Part shown: one piece after another, positions 7,981-14,990 of the stretch
Layout: the number at the start of each line of letters is the position of its first letter
How positions within the stretch are numbered: the stretch's first letter is position 1
Assembly: GCA_016209205.1 (NCBI GenBank)
Contig: JACQWQ010000028.1
Location: 1 to 39,864 of the forward strand
Direction: 5' to 3'
DNA: 39,864 nt
Source: Chloroflexota bacterium
Lineage (GTDB): Bacteria; Chloroflexota; Anaerolineae; UBA4142; SHND01
Position numbers and translations under genes: made by a program
The notes under the pieces: generated by a model
Seen by the model: the letters and a program-made list of their open reading frames with translations, nothing else
The model's database searches: none
What the model was told of the DNA's origin: nothing

Positions 7981-8586
7981 TTATGATTTTTTGCGTTTCT
8001 TTGATTTTGGTTTTTGTTCAGCCCATTCGACCTGACGATAAATTTCAGTCAAATCAATTTCACAATCCAATGAACGCAAGCGCAAAACTGCCTCCAATCC
8101 ATCCAGCGTTTGCAAAACCCAAAAATGTCCGTCACGCCGATAGTGTTCGATGTAAGGCGCGGACTGGTCAATCATTACGTACTCGCGCAACGAAGGAATC
8201 TTACGATACATTTTGAATTTGGGACCGCGATCATCATCTTCTGTCGAATCCGACCACACTTCGACAATCACCTACGGATTCATCACCGTATCTTGTTGAC
8301 GCGGGTCAATCTCGATTTTGCCGCAGATGACCATGACATCGGGATAGGTATAAACTTCTTCGAGCGGCGAACGCAAGCGCACATCCGATTGGAACACCGT
8401 ACAAGATTTCGCGGCGAGTTTTTGGCGTAGAGACATGTACACATTTCCCGTAATGATATTGTGATTACGCGACGTTCCCGCCATCATGTAGGTTTCGCCA
8501 AACCAATACTCGTGCTTGTCGCGCGAGGTTTCTTCGAGCGCGAGATATTCTTCCGGTGAGACAAATTCGTGAGATAGTTGAAACAT
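7981..8586 (-). pseudogene. Uma2-family protein (copy 2) interrupted by an in-frame TAG
   Basis: The 202-codon frame starts at the ATG 8584-8586, five bases after AGGAGG. It reads EFVSPEEYLALEETSRDKHEY, YMMAGTSRNHNI and TYPDVMVICGKIE up to TVMNP. A TAG at 8272-8274 (codon 105) then replaces the Gln codon found in copy 1 (NPQVIVEVWSDS), after which the frame continues perfectly to KKRKKS and TAA. One base change explains it. The break falls at the core of the nuclease motif, so the split product is probably dead unless TAG is suppressed. The strong ribosome site and conserved downstream codons suggest the mutation is recent or a sequencing/assembly error. Confidence 0.87.
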
Positions 8587-8606
8587 GGCAGCCTCCTTCC
8601 CCTTTC

Positions 8607-8664
8607 CTATCCCAAAGACCCCAACTCCGCCAACCATTCCTCGATTTCCTTTTGTTCCACGCCA
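8607..8664 (-). repeat. Orphan AP-gene 3' tail, copy B
   Basis: Nineteen codons (GVEQKEIEEWLAELGSLG, then TAG) match the end of the AP-superfamily genes with more divergence than copies A and C. The copy begins one base after the TAG of the DUF5615-like gene and lies directly upstream of the broken Uma2 start. Confidence 0.85.
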
Positions 8665-9069
8665 CTATTCAAAATTCTGCAAATACAACAATTGATTTCG
8701 CGCCTCGTCCGCTGAAACTTGGTCGAGCAGATTTAACAACGCGCGCACGGCGCGTCCTGTTTCCACCTGACGCGAGACGATGATGCCGTTGTGCTCCCAG
8801 CCCTTGGTGAGGTACTCGGTATGCAGATTTGCAAAATCGCCTCGATTGAATGTGACCACGGTCCACGCATGGCTCACCGCATACGCCAATTGCTCTGCAT
8901 CGCTTACTTTCCTACCCAGTTTTTCCGTGGTGAAACCCTTATCCCGCGCCGAATAGACCTCGTATCCTCGTTCCCGCAGCGCGTCCATGACGTTGAGATC
9001 AAAGTCTTCGTCAAAATAGGGAATGAGGTAGAGCGTTGGTTCACGCGCAGAGTCATTTTCGGTGGTCAT
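8665..9069 (-). CDS. DUF5615-family PIN-like protein
   Basis: The 134-aa protein shows LIPYFDEDFDLNVMDALRERGYEVYSARDKGF, the opening Asp motif of the DUF5615/Mut7-C-like PIN relatives. SDAEQLAYAVSHAWTVVTFNRGDFANLH (Asp plus the NRGDF motif) follows, then GWEHNGIIVSRQVETGRAVRALLNLL. It is a predicted metal-dependent RNase paired with DUF433 proteins in toxin-antitoxin-like operons. The ATG at 9067-9069 overlaps the stop of the DUF433 gene as TAATG, implying translational coupling. An upstream in-frame start would only extend into the DUF433 gene. Confidence 0.87.
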   Translation of the reverse strand: MTTENDSAREPTLYLIPYFDEDFDLNVMDALRERGYEVYSARDKGFTTEKLGRKVSDAEQLAYAVSHAWTVVTFNRGDFANLHTEYLTKGWEHNGIIVSRQVETGRAVRALLNLLDQVSADEARNQLLYLQNFE

Positions 9070-9707
9070 TATGCGTTGGGTTCTGTGCTTGTGCCTGCTT
9101 TGGACTGACGACGCTCCCACTCTCTCATTACATATTCCAAATAGTCACTGCCATTTTCGGCGATAAAAAAATCAATCTCATCCGTGTGGTCAGCGTGATA
9201 CGCCAACGCTGCGCGCACCTGTTCCGTAGAGATATGCCGAACCGCCTCAAGGATGCGCTCTATATTTCCATCATAAAGCTGATTGTATTGAACGATTGCG
9301 CGCACGCGGACACCCGTACCGCGAATCGCAGGTTCATATCCTGCCGCGCCTTCACGCTGATAAATTAGTGGATGGCGCGGGTCCTCCGGCGGCGCAACAT
9401 GGCGCGTTTTTGAAATTTGCTCATGTTGCTCGGAATAAAGTTCGCCTGCGTTAGTCAACATCTCTTCGCGTGGTGTCCATGCCACAACATTGCCCGTTTC
9501 CTCATCCACCGCAATCACACCCACTTCACCAACCGAGCCATAATTTGGATAGCGCAGTTCGATAGGCACGCTCCATACACTGCGCAACGCAGAAACCATC
9601 CGGCGCGGCGCGCCAACCGAGAAACGAGTCAATTCATTCTCACGCAAAAATTCTTGAGCGCGCTCCTGCGCAACATGGGCTGAAATTGTTTTCAGCGCGA
9701 TTGCCAT
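9069..9707 (-). CDS. DUF433-domain antitoxin-like protein
   Basis: The C-terminal half carries a DUF433 helix-turn-helix module: HPLIYQREGAAGYEPAIRGTGVRVRAIV, ILEAVRHISTEQVRAALAYHADH. This is the usual partner of DUF5615 PIN-like proteins. The N-terminal 100 residues include IAVDEETGNVVAWTPREEM, a strand pair resembling small substrate- or peptidase-inhibitor-like modules; they make this protein longer (212 aa) than the typical 75-110 aa antitoxin. The ATG follows a GGACGGTGA ribosome site. It would bind its own promoter and neutralise the downstream protein; this is inferred from the family pairing. Confidence 0.85.
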   Translation of the reverse strand: MAIALKTISAHVAQERAQEFLRENELTRFSVGAPRRMVSALRSVWSVPIELRYPNYGSVGEVGVIAVDEETGNVVAWTPREEMLTNAGELYSEQHEQISKTRHVAPPEDPRHPLIYQREGAAGYEPAIRGTGVRVRAIVQYNQLYDGNIERILEAVRHISTEQVRAALAYHADHTDEIDFFIAENGSDYLEYVMREWERRQSKAGTSTEPNA

Positions 9708-9759
9708 AGTTCACCGTCCTTTGGGGCAGGCGCCTTTGGGCAGGCACTACGTAACTATC

Positions 9760-9846
9760 CTACCCCAAATACCCCAACCCCGCCAACCGTTCCTCGATTT
9801 CTTTTTGTTCCGCATCCGAATATTCGCCCTTCAAAGTTTGTTTCCG
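9760..9846 (-). repeat. Orphan AP-gene 3' tail, copy C
   Basis: Twenty-nine codons end in EYSDAEQKEIEERLAGLGYLG and TAG. Over about 69 bp the DNA differs from the genuine AP-gene end at 10025-10096 at only about three positions. An in-frame TAG lies immediately upstream (9847-9849), and the copy faces the DUF433 gene start. Confidence 0.92.
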
Positions 9847-9850
9847 CTAT

Positions 9851-9879
9851 TTGACGACGCGCGCTGATTGTCCTATACT
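9851..9879 (+). promoter_or_regulatory. Near-consensus promoter of the structured RNA
   Basis: TTGACG (9851-9856) and TATACT (9874-9879) are 17 bp apart on the plus strand, a strong sigma-70 match. The expected start is about 9886, at the first base of a predicted closing stem. No open reading frame with a ribosome site follows. Confidence 0.8.
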
Positions 9880-9885
9880 ACTTTC

Positions 9886-10017
9886 AGACCGGACTCGTAA
9901 GGCCTGGGGTGGCTACTCCAATTGTGTTGGTGTTATTCCGTCGGCGCGAGCATGCTCCGCCCATCTGCTGCAGCGGGTGAGAACGGTGAGAATCGGCTCC
10001 CAGGCAGGGCCGGTTTT
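9886..10017 (+). ncRNA. Candidate structured small RNA (rod-like, unassigned)
   Basis: About 130 nt lie between a strong promoter and a U tract. Complementary pairs nest outside-in: AGACCGG (9886-9892) with CCGGTTT (10010-10016), GCCTGGG (9902-9908) with CCCAGGC (9999-10005), ATTC (9935-9938) with GAAT (9990-9993), and an apical hairpin at 9943-9961 (GGCG ... CGCC with GAG/CTC inside). A small CCAA/TTGG hairpin lies on the 5' side of a large internal region. The long rod with an internal bubble and the GAGCATGCTC apex recall 6S RNA, but the molecule is shorter than usual 6S and I cannot confirm it. It is not SRP RNA, tmRNA or a tRNA by visible motifs. Confidence 0.6.
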
Positions 10018-10024
10018 TTATTTC

Positions 10025-11710
10025 CTACCCCAAATATCCCAACCCCGCCAACCGTTCCTCGATTTCTTTTTGTTCCGCGTCCGAATATGCGCCATCCATC
10101 GCGTTTTCAAATTTTACGGCAGGCGCGTAATCCACCATCCGCTTATCCGCTATCAATCCGTTGACCGCGTGTCCGTCCATGTCGGTGGGAATCGGTTCGC
10201 CAAGCAATTGCAAAATGGTTGGGGCAAGGTCAATGAGATGGGGAGATGGAGTGATGGAGCGATGGAGTGAAATACCCGCGCCCTTCGCAATCAGAATGCC
10301 GTCCATGCGATGCTGTCCCGATGTGTCGCTGACGAACAACAATTGATTGCCAACTTTTTCGACAACATTGTGTGACGCGCTCACACCACGCCAATCTACG
10401 GCGGCGATGTGATACGGACCGTCTATCAAACCGATTACGTCGGGCGCTTCATCCAATGCGTCGCCATGATAAATTTCTTCGCGGCGATAGACAAAATCGA
10501 AAATTGGTCTGCGCGTTTCCGGGTCTTGCAACTCGCGCATTGTGGCGATAACCTCATCGCGCACAGTCTCATAGTCTCCAGTCTCTATGCTTCCCTGCGG
10601 TTCGCGCCCGCGCACATTCAAATAAACATTGCCCATTGTGCCGACCGCGTACGCTTTGGTGCACGACCAGTCCATGTTGCCGTACGCCATTGAATAATGC
10701 AGGTTCGATTTCAGCTGCGGCAACATTTCGAATACTTTGCTTTTGGCGGCGGCGATGAGCGGATTGTTCAAACGCTTGACGCCCGCGCGCAAGGCGGACG
10801 CGAGCGTGCTGCCCGATTGCTCTTTGTACGCTAACAAACCGCGCTGCGCGAAATACAAATTCAAATACACCGCGTGCGTGAGCGGACCGAAACCGTGATC
10901 GGACAAGACAATGACCGTCGTATTTTCACCCGCGTATTTTTCGAGCAGGCGCGCGTTGTACGCATCGAGATATTCAAAGCAATCGTTGATGACACTGCCC
11001 CACTGCGCGGCTTCGCGTTCGTCGTACAGCGGATGCGTCGGGTCTTGATAGCGCCAAAATTTGTGGCACAAAATGTCGGGTGCGCGGTGCACCAACATCG
11101 CAAAATCCCAATCGGGATTTTTGTCCAACAGATATTCAAACGCGCGCGTCTGCAATTCGCTCATGCGTCGAACCCGCGCGACCAAATGCCCTAGTGACCC
11201 AGTTTCCGTCTCCCCTCTTTCAATGTCCACGTCAATAATATATTCGCCCAATTCGCGCAGCAAATCATTCTTCACTCCGGGCGGGTACGTAAATTCGCTG
11301 TTGAGTCCCGGCGTCATCAAACCACTGACGAGCGCGCCGTTGATGGGTTCCACGGGCCACGTCAGCGGGACATTGACGACGACGCATTTTTTATTACGGT
11401 CGCTCAAGATGCGCCACAGCGTTGCCGCGCGGCGATGCGACGCGTTGATGTATTCGAGCGCGTACGAATTTTGGGAACGCTGATAAAAACCGTACAGCCC
11501 GAATTTGCCGTTTTGTTTGCCCGTTGCAAACGCACTCCACGCCTGTTCGGACGAGGGCTGAATGCACGAACGCAACGCGCAGCGCGAACCGTTTTGAATT
11601 AACTTGCCCAACGTTGGGAGTTTGTTTTGCGCGAGGAGTGGGTCGAGTAGTATCCACGTCGCGCCGTCGAGACCGAGGACGAGGACGCGCGGTTTTGCAG
11701 AAGCTGTCAT
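10025..11710 (-). CDS. Alkaline-phosphatase-superfamily phosphodiesterase-like protein (paralogue 2)
   Basis: The 561-aa protein has Asp14 in VLGLDGATW, then CIQPSSEQAWSAFATG, where Ser54 aligns with the Thr nucleophile of its paralogues. Further motifs are APDILCHKFW, TVIVLSDHGFGPL and SGQHRMDG, so both metal sites look complete. It ends GAYSDAEQKEIEERLAGLGYLG, the source of the three orphan tails found to its left. A -10-like TATAAT lies at 11726-11731 (minus), 15 bases before the ATG; no ribosome site is evident. Family members hydrolyse phosphodiesters or transfer phospho groups on glycans and lipids; the actual substrate is unknown. A Ser nucleophile would normally suggest phosphomonoesterase-like chemistry. 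Confidence 0.85.
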   Translation of the reverse strand: MTASAKPRVLVLGLDGATWILLDPLLAQNKLPTLGKLIQNGSRCALRSCIQPSSEQAWSAFATGKQNGKFGLYGFYQRSQNSYALEYINASHRRAATLWRILSDRNKKCVVVNVPLTWPVEPINGALVSGLMTPGLNSEFTYPPGVKNDLLRELGEYIIDVDIERGETETGSLGHLVARVRRMSELQTRAFEYLLDKNPDWDFAMLVHRAPDILCHKFWRYQDPTHPLYDEREAAQWGSVINDCFEYLDAYNARLLEKYAGENTTVIVLSDHGFGPLTHAVYLNLYFAQRGLLAYKEQSGSTLASALRAGVKRLNNPLIAAAKSKVFEMLPQLKSNLHYSMAYGNMDWSCTKAYAVGTMGNVYLNVRGREPQGSIETGDYETVRDEVIATMRELQDPETRRPIFDFVYRREEIYHGDALDEAPDVIGLIDGPYHIAAVDWRGVSASHNVVEKVGNQLLFVSDTSGQHRMDGILIAKGAGISLHRSITPSPHLIDLAPTILQLLGEPIPTDMDGHAVNGLIADKRMVDYAPAVKFENAMDGAYSDAEQKEIEERLAGLGYLG

Positions 11711-11840
11711 TTTTACAACGTTGCGATTATAGCAGAGGGGGCGGGAAACGAGAAACGTCAGGCGTCAAACGTCAAACGAAAATATCCCTGCAAACATTCT
11801 TTGGCTTGGTATTACCCTTCTTTTGCCGCAGTTTTCCAAA

Positions 11841-14800
11841 CTACGGCGCGGGTTCAATGCGAATTTCGCCGATGCTGGCGGCGGCAGTTGGCTCAATCAA
11901 ACCCGCGCCTTCGATGAGCTGCGAGACTTGAATTTCGGATGCCGCTTCGCGCGCGGATTGTGGATTGCCTTTGTTGGCAATCAGTGCATGCGACCACCGA
12001 AATTTTCCGCGCAAATCTTGCCGTGCACCGAGCGACTTCAAAGCATTCACCGCGTTTTCGGTCAGATGAAATGATGCTTCGTCGCTTGCCGCCACAACAA
12101 TAATTCTGCCATCGGGTATCTGCGCGATAAATTCTCCCATGCGTTCGGATTCTTGTTCCGACGCGAAGGTATCAAAATTCGCGCGCGCTTCGACCGCGCC
12201 AAATTTTTCGGGATTAATGACGACAATGTTGTACCCGCGCACGTTGGGCGATTCGTCTTTGCCTCTGACAAAAATGTGACCGAATGCGCCTTGTTCTTCA
12301 CCCGCGCTCCGTACGACGATGGAAAACAATCCCCTGCTGAGCATTTGGGACACTATCGAATCGTCCTCTCGCGTGAGAGTATCAAACTGCAATTTTAGTT
12401 CATTCATTCCTGTTTGCACGTACGCGCTAGGAATGACGACCGAAAATTGTGCTGTGTCGGAAACATATTGACGCGATACTATATGTCCATTGACCTGAAA
12501 TGTGATGCCCCGTCCTTTTGAGGGAGCCACATTCAAACGATTGAACGTCAATTTTAAATCATGCGGAGTCGCAAGCGGGAAAAATATTTTCGCTTCTTTG
12601 CGCTGTGCCATAAAAATATACGCGCCAACCGCGCCCCACCCTTCGCCCAAATACAAACGCGCCAACGGGTCGTCGGGTTTGAGAATCAACGTATCGTTCG
12701 CGGGCAAATGATTCACGCGATACGTCACCGTGCCGCGCCCGTTTTCATAACTCTCGCCGATTTTCGTGACGGGAAACATTTCTTCGATGTACGCGCGCGT
12801 TTTGTTTGCCACATCGCGATTTGCTTCCTCGTACGGCGTGTGCCAGATGACGTATTTCGTGCCAAAGAATTGCAGCACACGCGGCGCGAGTTCCTTGTCC
12901 CGCACGCGCGTTCCTTCGTCAACTTCGTGTCCTTCTTGAATCGCGATGAGCGAATTCAAAACCGGCGTTTCGGAAAAATATTGAAACTTCAGTTCGGGAT
13001 TGCGCGAGGTGTTGCCGTTGAGAATCGGATGCTGCTGCGTCGCTTGATAAAACTGTGCGTACATGAAAATGCGATCAATCGGTCCTTGCGAATCGGCGCG
13101 ATAACTGCCTGTCACGCGAAAGCCGTTACGCCACGCGAGCGGAATCTCCATCACCGTCCAGTTGCCCGGCTCGCGCGCGATTTGGGAGTAGATCTCTGGA
13201 GATTGGAGATTGGAGATTGGAAGGGGCGCGGAGAGATGCTCGAAAACAAGCAGCGCGCAGCCGATAGCCGATAGCAGATAGCCGATAGCAGATGGCGTCA
13301 AACGTGAAGCGTAAAACGTAACGCCCGTTTTGTCCACTGCGCGATTCGCGATACGCGATTCGCGATACGCGATTCGCGACATGCCATACGCGACCCCATA
13401 CCCCACCATCACCGCCAGACACAGCGTCAGCATCACGCTCCAACGCGACGGATAGCGATTCCCTTTGATGAACGGAACTTCAAGCAGCGCGTCGAACGGC
13501 AGCGGCAAATCAAATTCCGCGCCGTTGATGCGCAGCGTTGGTCCGAGCGTCACTAACGCGACGAGTGCAAACCAAATGCCCCAGATGCGCGCGGGTTTTA
13601 CTTTCCACAGCGCGACGATGGCAAGCGCCAACGCCGTGAAACCGAGATACATGAAATTGATGTATGGAAAAGAGACGAGAGACTGGAGATTACCGAAAAG
13701 CGGATGCAAATGTGAAGGGGTGAAAAAACCCAGTAGGTCAGCCGAAAAAATGTTGCTAAAACCCAACCCTTGTTGAATGAAATCGCCTTCGGTGAGTGTG
13801 TCGGAGAGCATTGCCGCGAGAATGGGCGACATTGGCAAAACAAAAACGATACCCGCGAATAGCAAAGCGCGTATCGCGTCGAATCGAATTCGATTCGCTC
13901 GCGTATCGCGCAGTGCAAAGCGGATGGTGGTGAGCCAATAGACCAGATACGCGATAGTGAACAGAATGAGAAACGACGCGAAAATAAATTCGCTCAGGGC
14001 TTGTGCGAGTAAAAAGAATCCCAGCAAGAAACCGTACTTGAGTGGCGGGCGCGGCGAATCGAAAATTTTCAGCAGGAACAAAATGTAAAACGGAATCCAC
14101 TGCGATGACGCGATGTTGAATTGTCCGAGTGAGGCATAGAGAAATTTGTTGGCGGAAAACGCATAGAGCAAACCCGCGGCAAAGGCAGAAACGGGAATTG
14201 TCATTGCGCGGGCATGATTGGCAAACGGTTTTTGTTTGTCAATCATGCCCGAAGCAATCTCGCTCGCGCGCGGAGATTGCTTCGTCGCAAGCGATGTGCG
14301 ATGTAGGCGATGAAGTTCATCACACATCGCCATCATCGCAACGCTCCCTCGCAATGACAGAGAATGCACTTGCTTTGTCTCTTGCGCCTTGTTTTTTTCA
14401 ACGCTTTGTTCTGCCGTCGAATTTGATTCGATGGCGCCTCGCAATGACACGAACGCGCGCCGTAATAAATACGTAACGAGCAAATACGCGCCGAACCCGC
14501 TGAGCGCGAACGATAAAATCAAATTGACATTCGCGGCGGGAATGACGCCGAATGCGAATTGAAACGGAATGGAAAGAACCGCGTTGAGGTACGTCAGCGT
14601 GTAAAAACCAAGATTCAGCCCGATGGGAAAGAACATGTAGTTGGTATAAATCGGGCTTTGTCCCAAATCAAGCAGTGCATAACGCACCCACCACAAGTTC
14701 CACGCCAACGCGGGATCGTCGCTGCCGTCGCCTGCGACGTGCGTGGTGAAATGCAATACCAGTGGGTACGTGAGGACGAGCGTGAGGAGAAAATATGCGA

Positions 14801-14861
14801 GGAGCGCGACAACGTGACGGGTGACGGGTGACGAGGGGGGGGCGACGGAACGCGATAGCAC
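11841..14861 (-). CDS. Large GT-C-like membrane protein with C-terminal ILEI-like domain
   Basis: The 1006-aa protein opens with membrane helices and a GDGSDDPALAWNLWW loop containing acidic residues, typical of GT-C-type polyprenyl-dependent transferases. About ten more helices follow to about residue 490, then a soluble half. Residues about 870-970 (RGYNIVVINPEKF, FDTFASEQESERMGEFIAQ, DGRIIVVAASDEASFHL, NALKSLGARQDLRGKFRW) resemble the ILEI/PANDER (FAM3) lectin-like fold. Two stretches, about residues 137-217 and 488-557, are translations of repetitive DNA and sit in loops or next to helices. The start is a GTG at 14859-14861 inside repeat-like DNA, so the exact N-terminus is uncertain. Likely role: transfer or recognition of surface sugars. 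Confidence 0.75.
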   Translation of the reverse strand: MLSRSVAPPSSPVTRHVVALLAYFLLTLVLTYPLVLHFTTHVAGDGSDDPALAWNLWWVRYALLDLGQSPIYTNYMFFPIGLNLGFYTLTYLNAVLSIPFQFAFGVIPAANVNLILSFALSGFGAYLLVTYLLRRAFVSLRGAIESNSTAEQSVEKNKAQETKQVHSLSLRGSVAMMAMCDELHRLHRTSLATKQSPRASEIASGMIDKQKPFANHARAMTIPVSAFAAGLLYAFSANKFLYASLGQFNIASSQWIPFYILFLLKIFDSPRPPLKYGFLLGFFLLAQALSEFIFASFLILFTIAYLVYWLTTIRFALRDTRANRIRFDAIRALLFAGIVFVLPMSPILAAMLSDTLTEGDFIQQGLGFSNIFSADLLGFFTPSHLHPLFGNLQSLVSFPYINFMYLGFTALALAIVALWKVKPARIWGIWFALVALVTLGPTLRINGAEFDLPLPFDALLEVPFIKGNRYPSRWSVMLTLCLAVMVGYGVAYGMSRIAYRESRIANRAVDKTGVTFYASRLTPSAIGYLLSAIGCALLVFEHLSAPLPISNLQSPEIYSQIAREPGNWTVMEIPLAWRNGFRVTGSYRADSQGPIDRIFMYAQFYQATQQHPILNGNTSRNPELKFQYFSETPVLNSLIAIQEGHEVDEGTRVRDKELAPRVLQFFGTKYVIWHTPYEEANRDVANKTRAYIEEMFPVTKIGESYENGRGTVTYRVNHLPANDTLILKPDDPLARLYLGEGWGAVGAYIFMAQRKEAKIFFPLATPHDLKLTFNRLNVAPSKGRGITFQVNGHIVSRQYVSDTAQFSVVIPSAYVQTGMNELKLQFDTLTREDDSIVSQMLSRGLFSIVVRSAGEEQGAFGHIFVRGKDESPNVRGYNIVVINPEKFGAVEARANFDTFASEQESERMGEFIAQIPDGRIIVVAASDEASFHLTENAVNALKSLGARQDLRGKFRWSHALIANKGNPQSAREAASEIQVSQLIEGAGLIEPTAAASIGEIRIEPAP
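13196..13400. repeat. Short word repeats embedded in frame in a coding region
   Basis: Words GGAGATT, GCCGATA/GCAGATA, ACGTGAAGCGTAAAACG and CGCGATT/CGCGATA occur in succession. They are the same kinds of words found between genes elsewhere, yet here the reading frame of the 1006-aa membrane protein stays open through them (SRIAYRESRIANRA, SAIGYLLSAIG). Confidence 0.85.
14212..14455. repeat. Composite palindromic repeat inserted in frame in the membrane protein
   Basis: The segment holds CATGATTG ... CAATCATG, two CTCGCAATGACA-type ends with GAGATTGCTTCGTCGC, and GGCGATG ... CATCGCC. All are REP-like units common in bacterial intergenic DNA. It encodes about 80 residues (including SLATKQSPRASEIA) between two membrane helices. 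A related GCGATGTGCGATG unit lies at about 37745-37790. Confidence 0.8.
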
Positions 14862-14867
14862 TTTTTC

Positions 14868-14990
14868 GAGATGAAGAGAGGGAGTGCGGGAGAGATAGAG
14901 AGGTAGAGAGCGGGAGTGCGGGAGAGATTCGCTCCATCACTCTCTCGCTCTATCACTCCATCACTCTATCACTCCATCACTCTCTCACTC
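14868..14990. repeat. Octamer word repeat, purine-rich then pyrimidine-rich
   Basis: GGGAGTGC/GGGAGAGA words are followed by CACTCTCT, CACTCCAT and CTCTAT words in 8-bp register. The two halves are roughly complementary. The block fills the whole gap between the membrane-protein start and the sugar-dehydrogenase-like gene and supplies that gene's TGA stop. Confidence 0.88.

Noticed and set aside
9886..10017. SRP RNA, tmRNA or riboswitch at the structured RNA locus
   Set aside because: No GGAA-tetraloop SRP helix, no tRNA-like ends or tag frame, and no gene downstream in sense orientation for a riboswitch to control.
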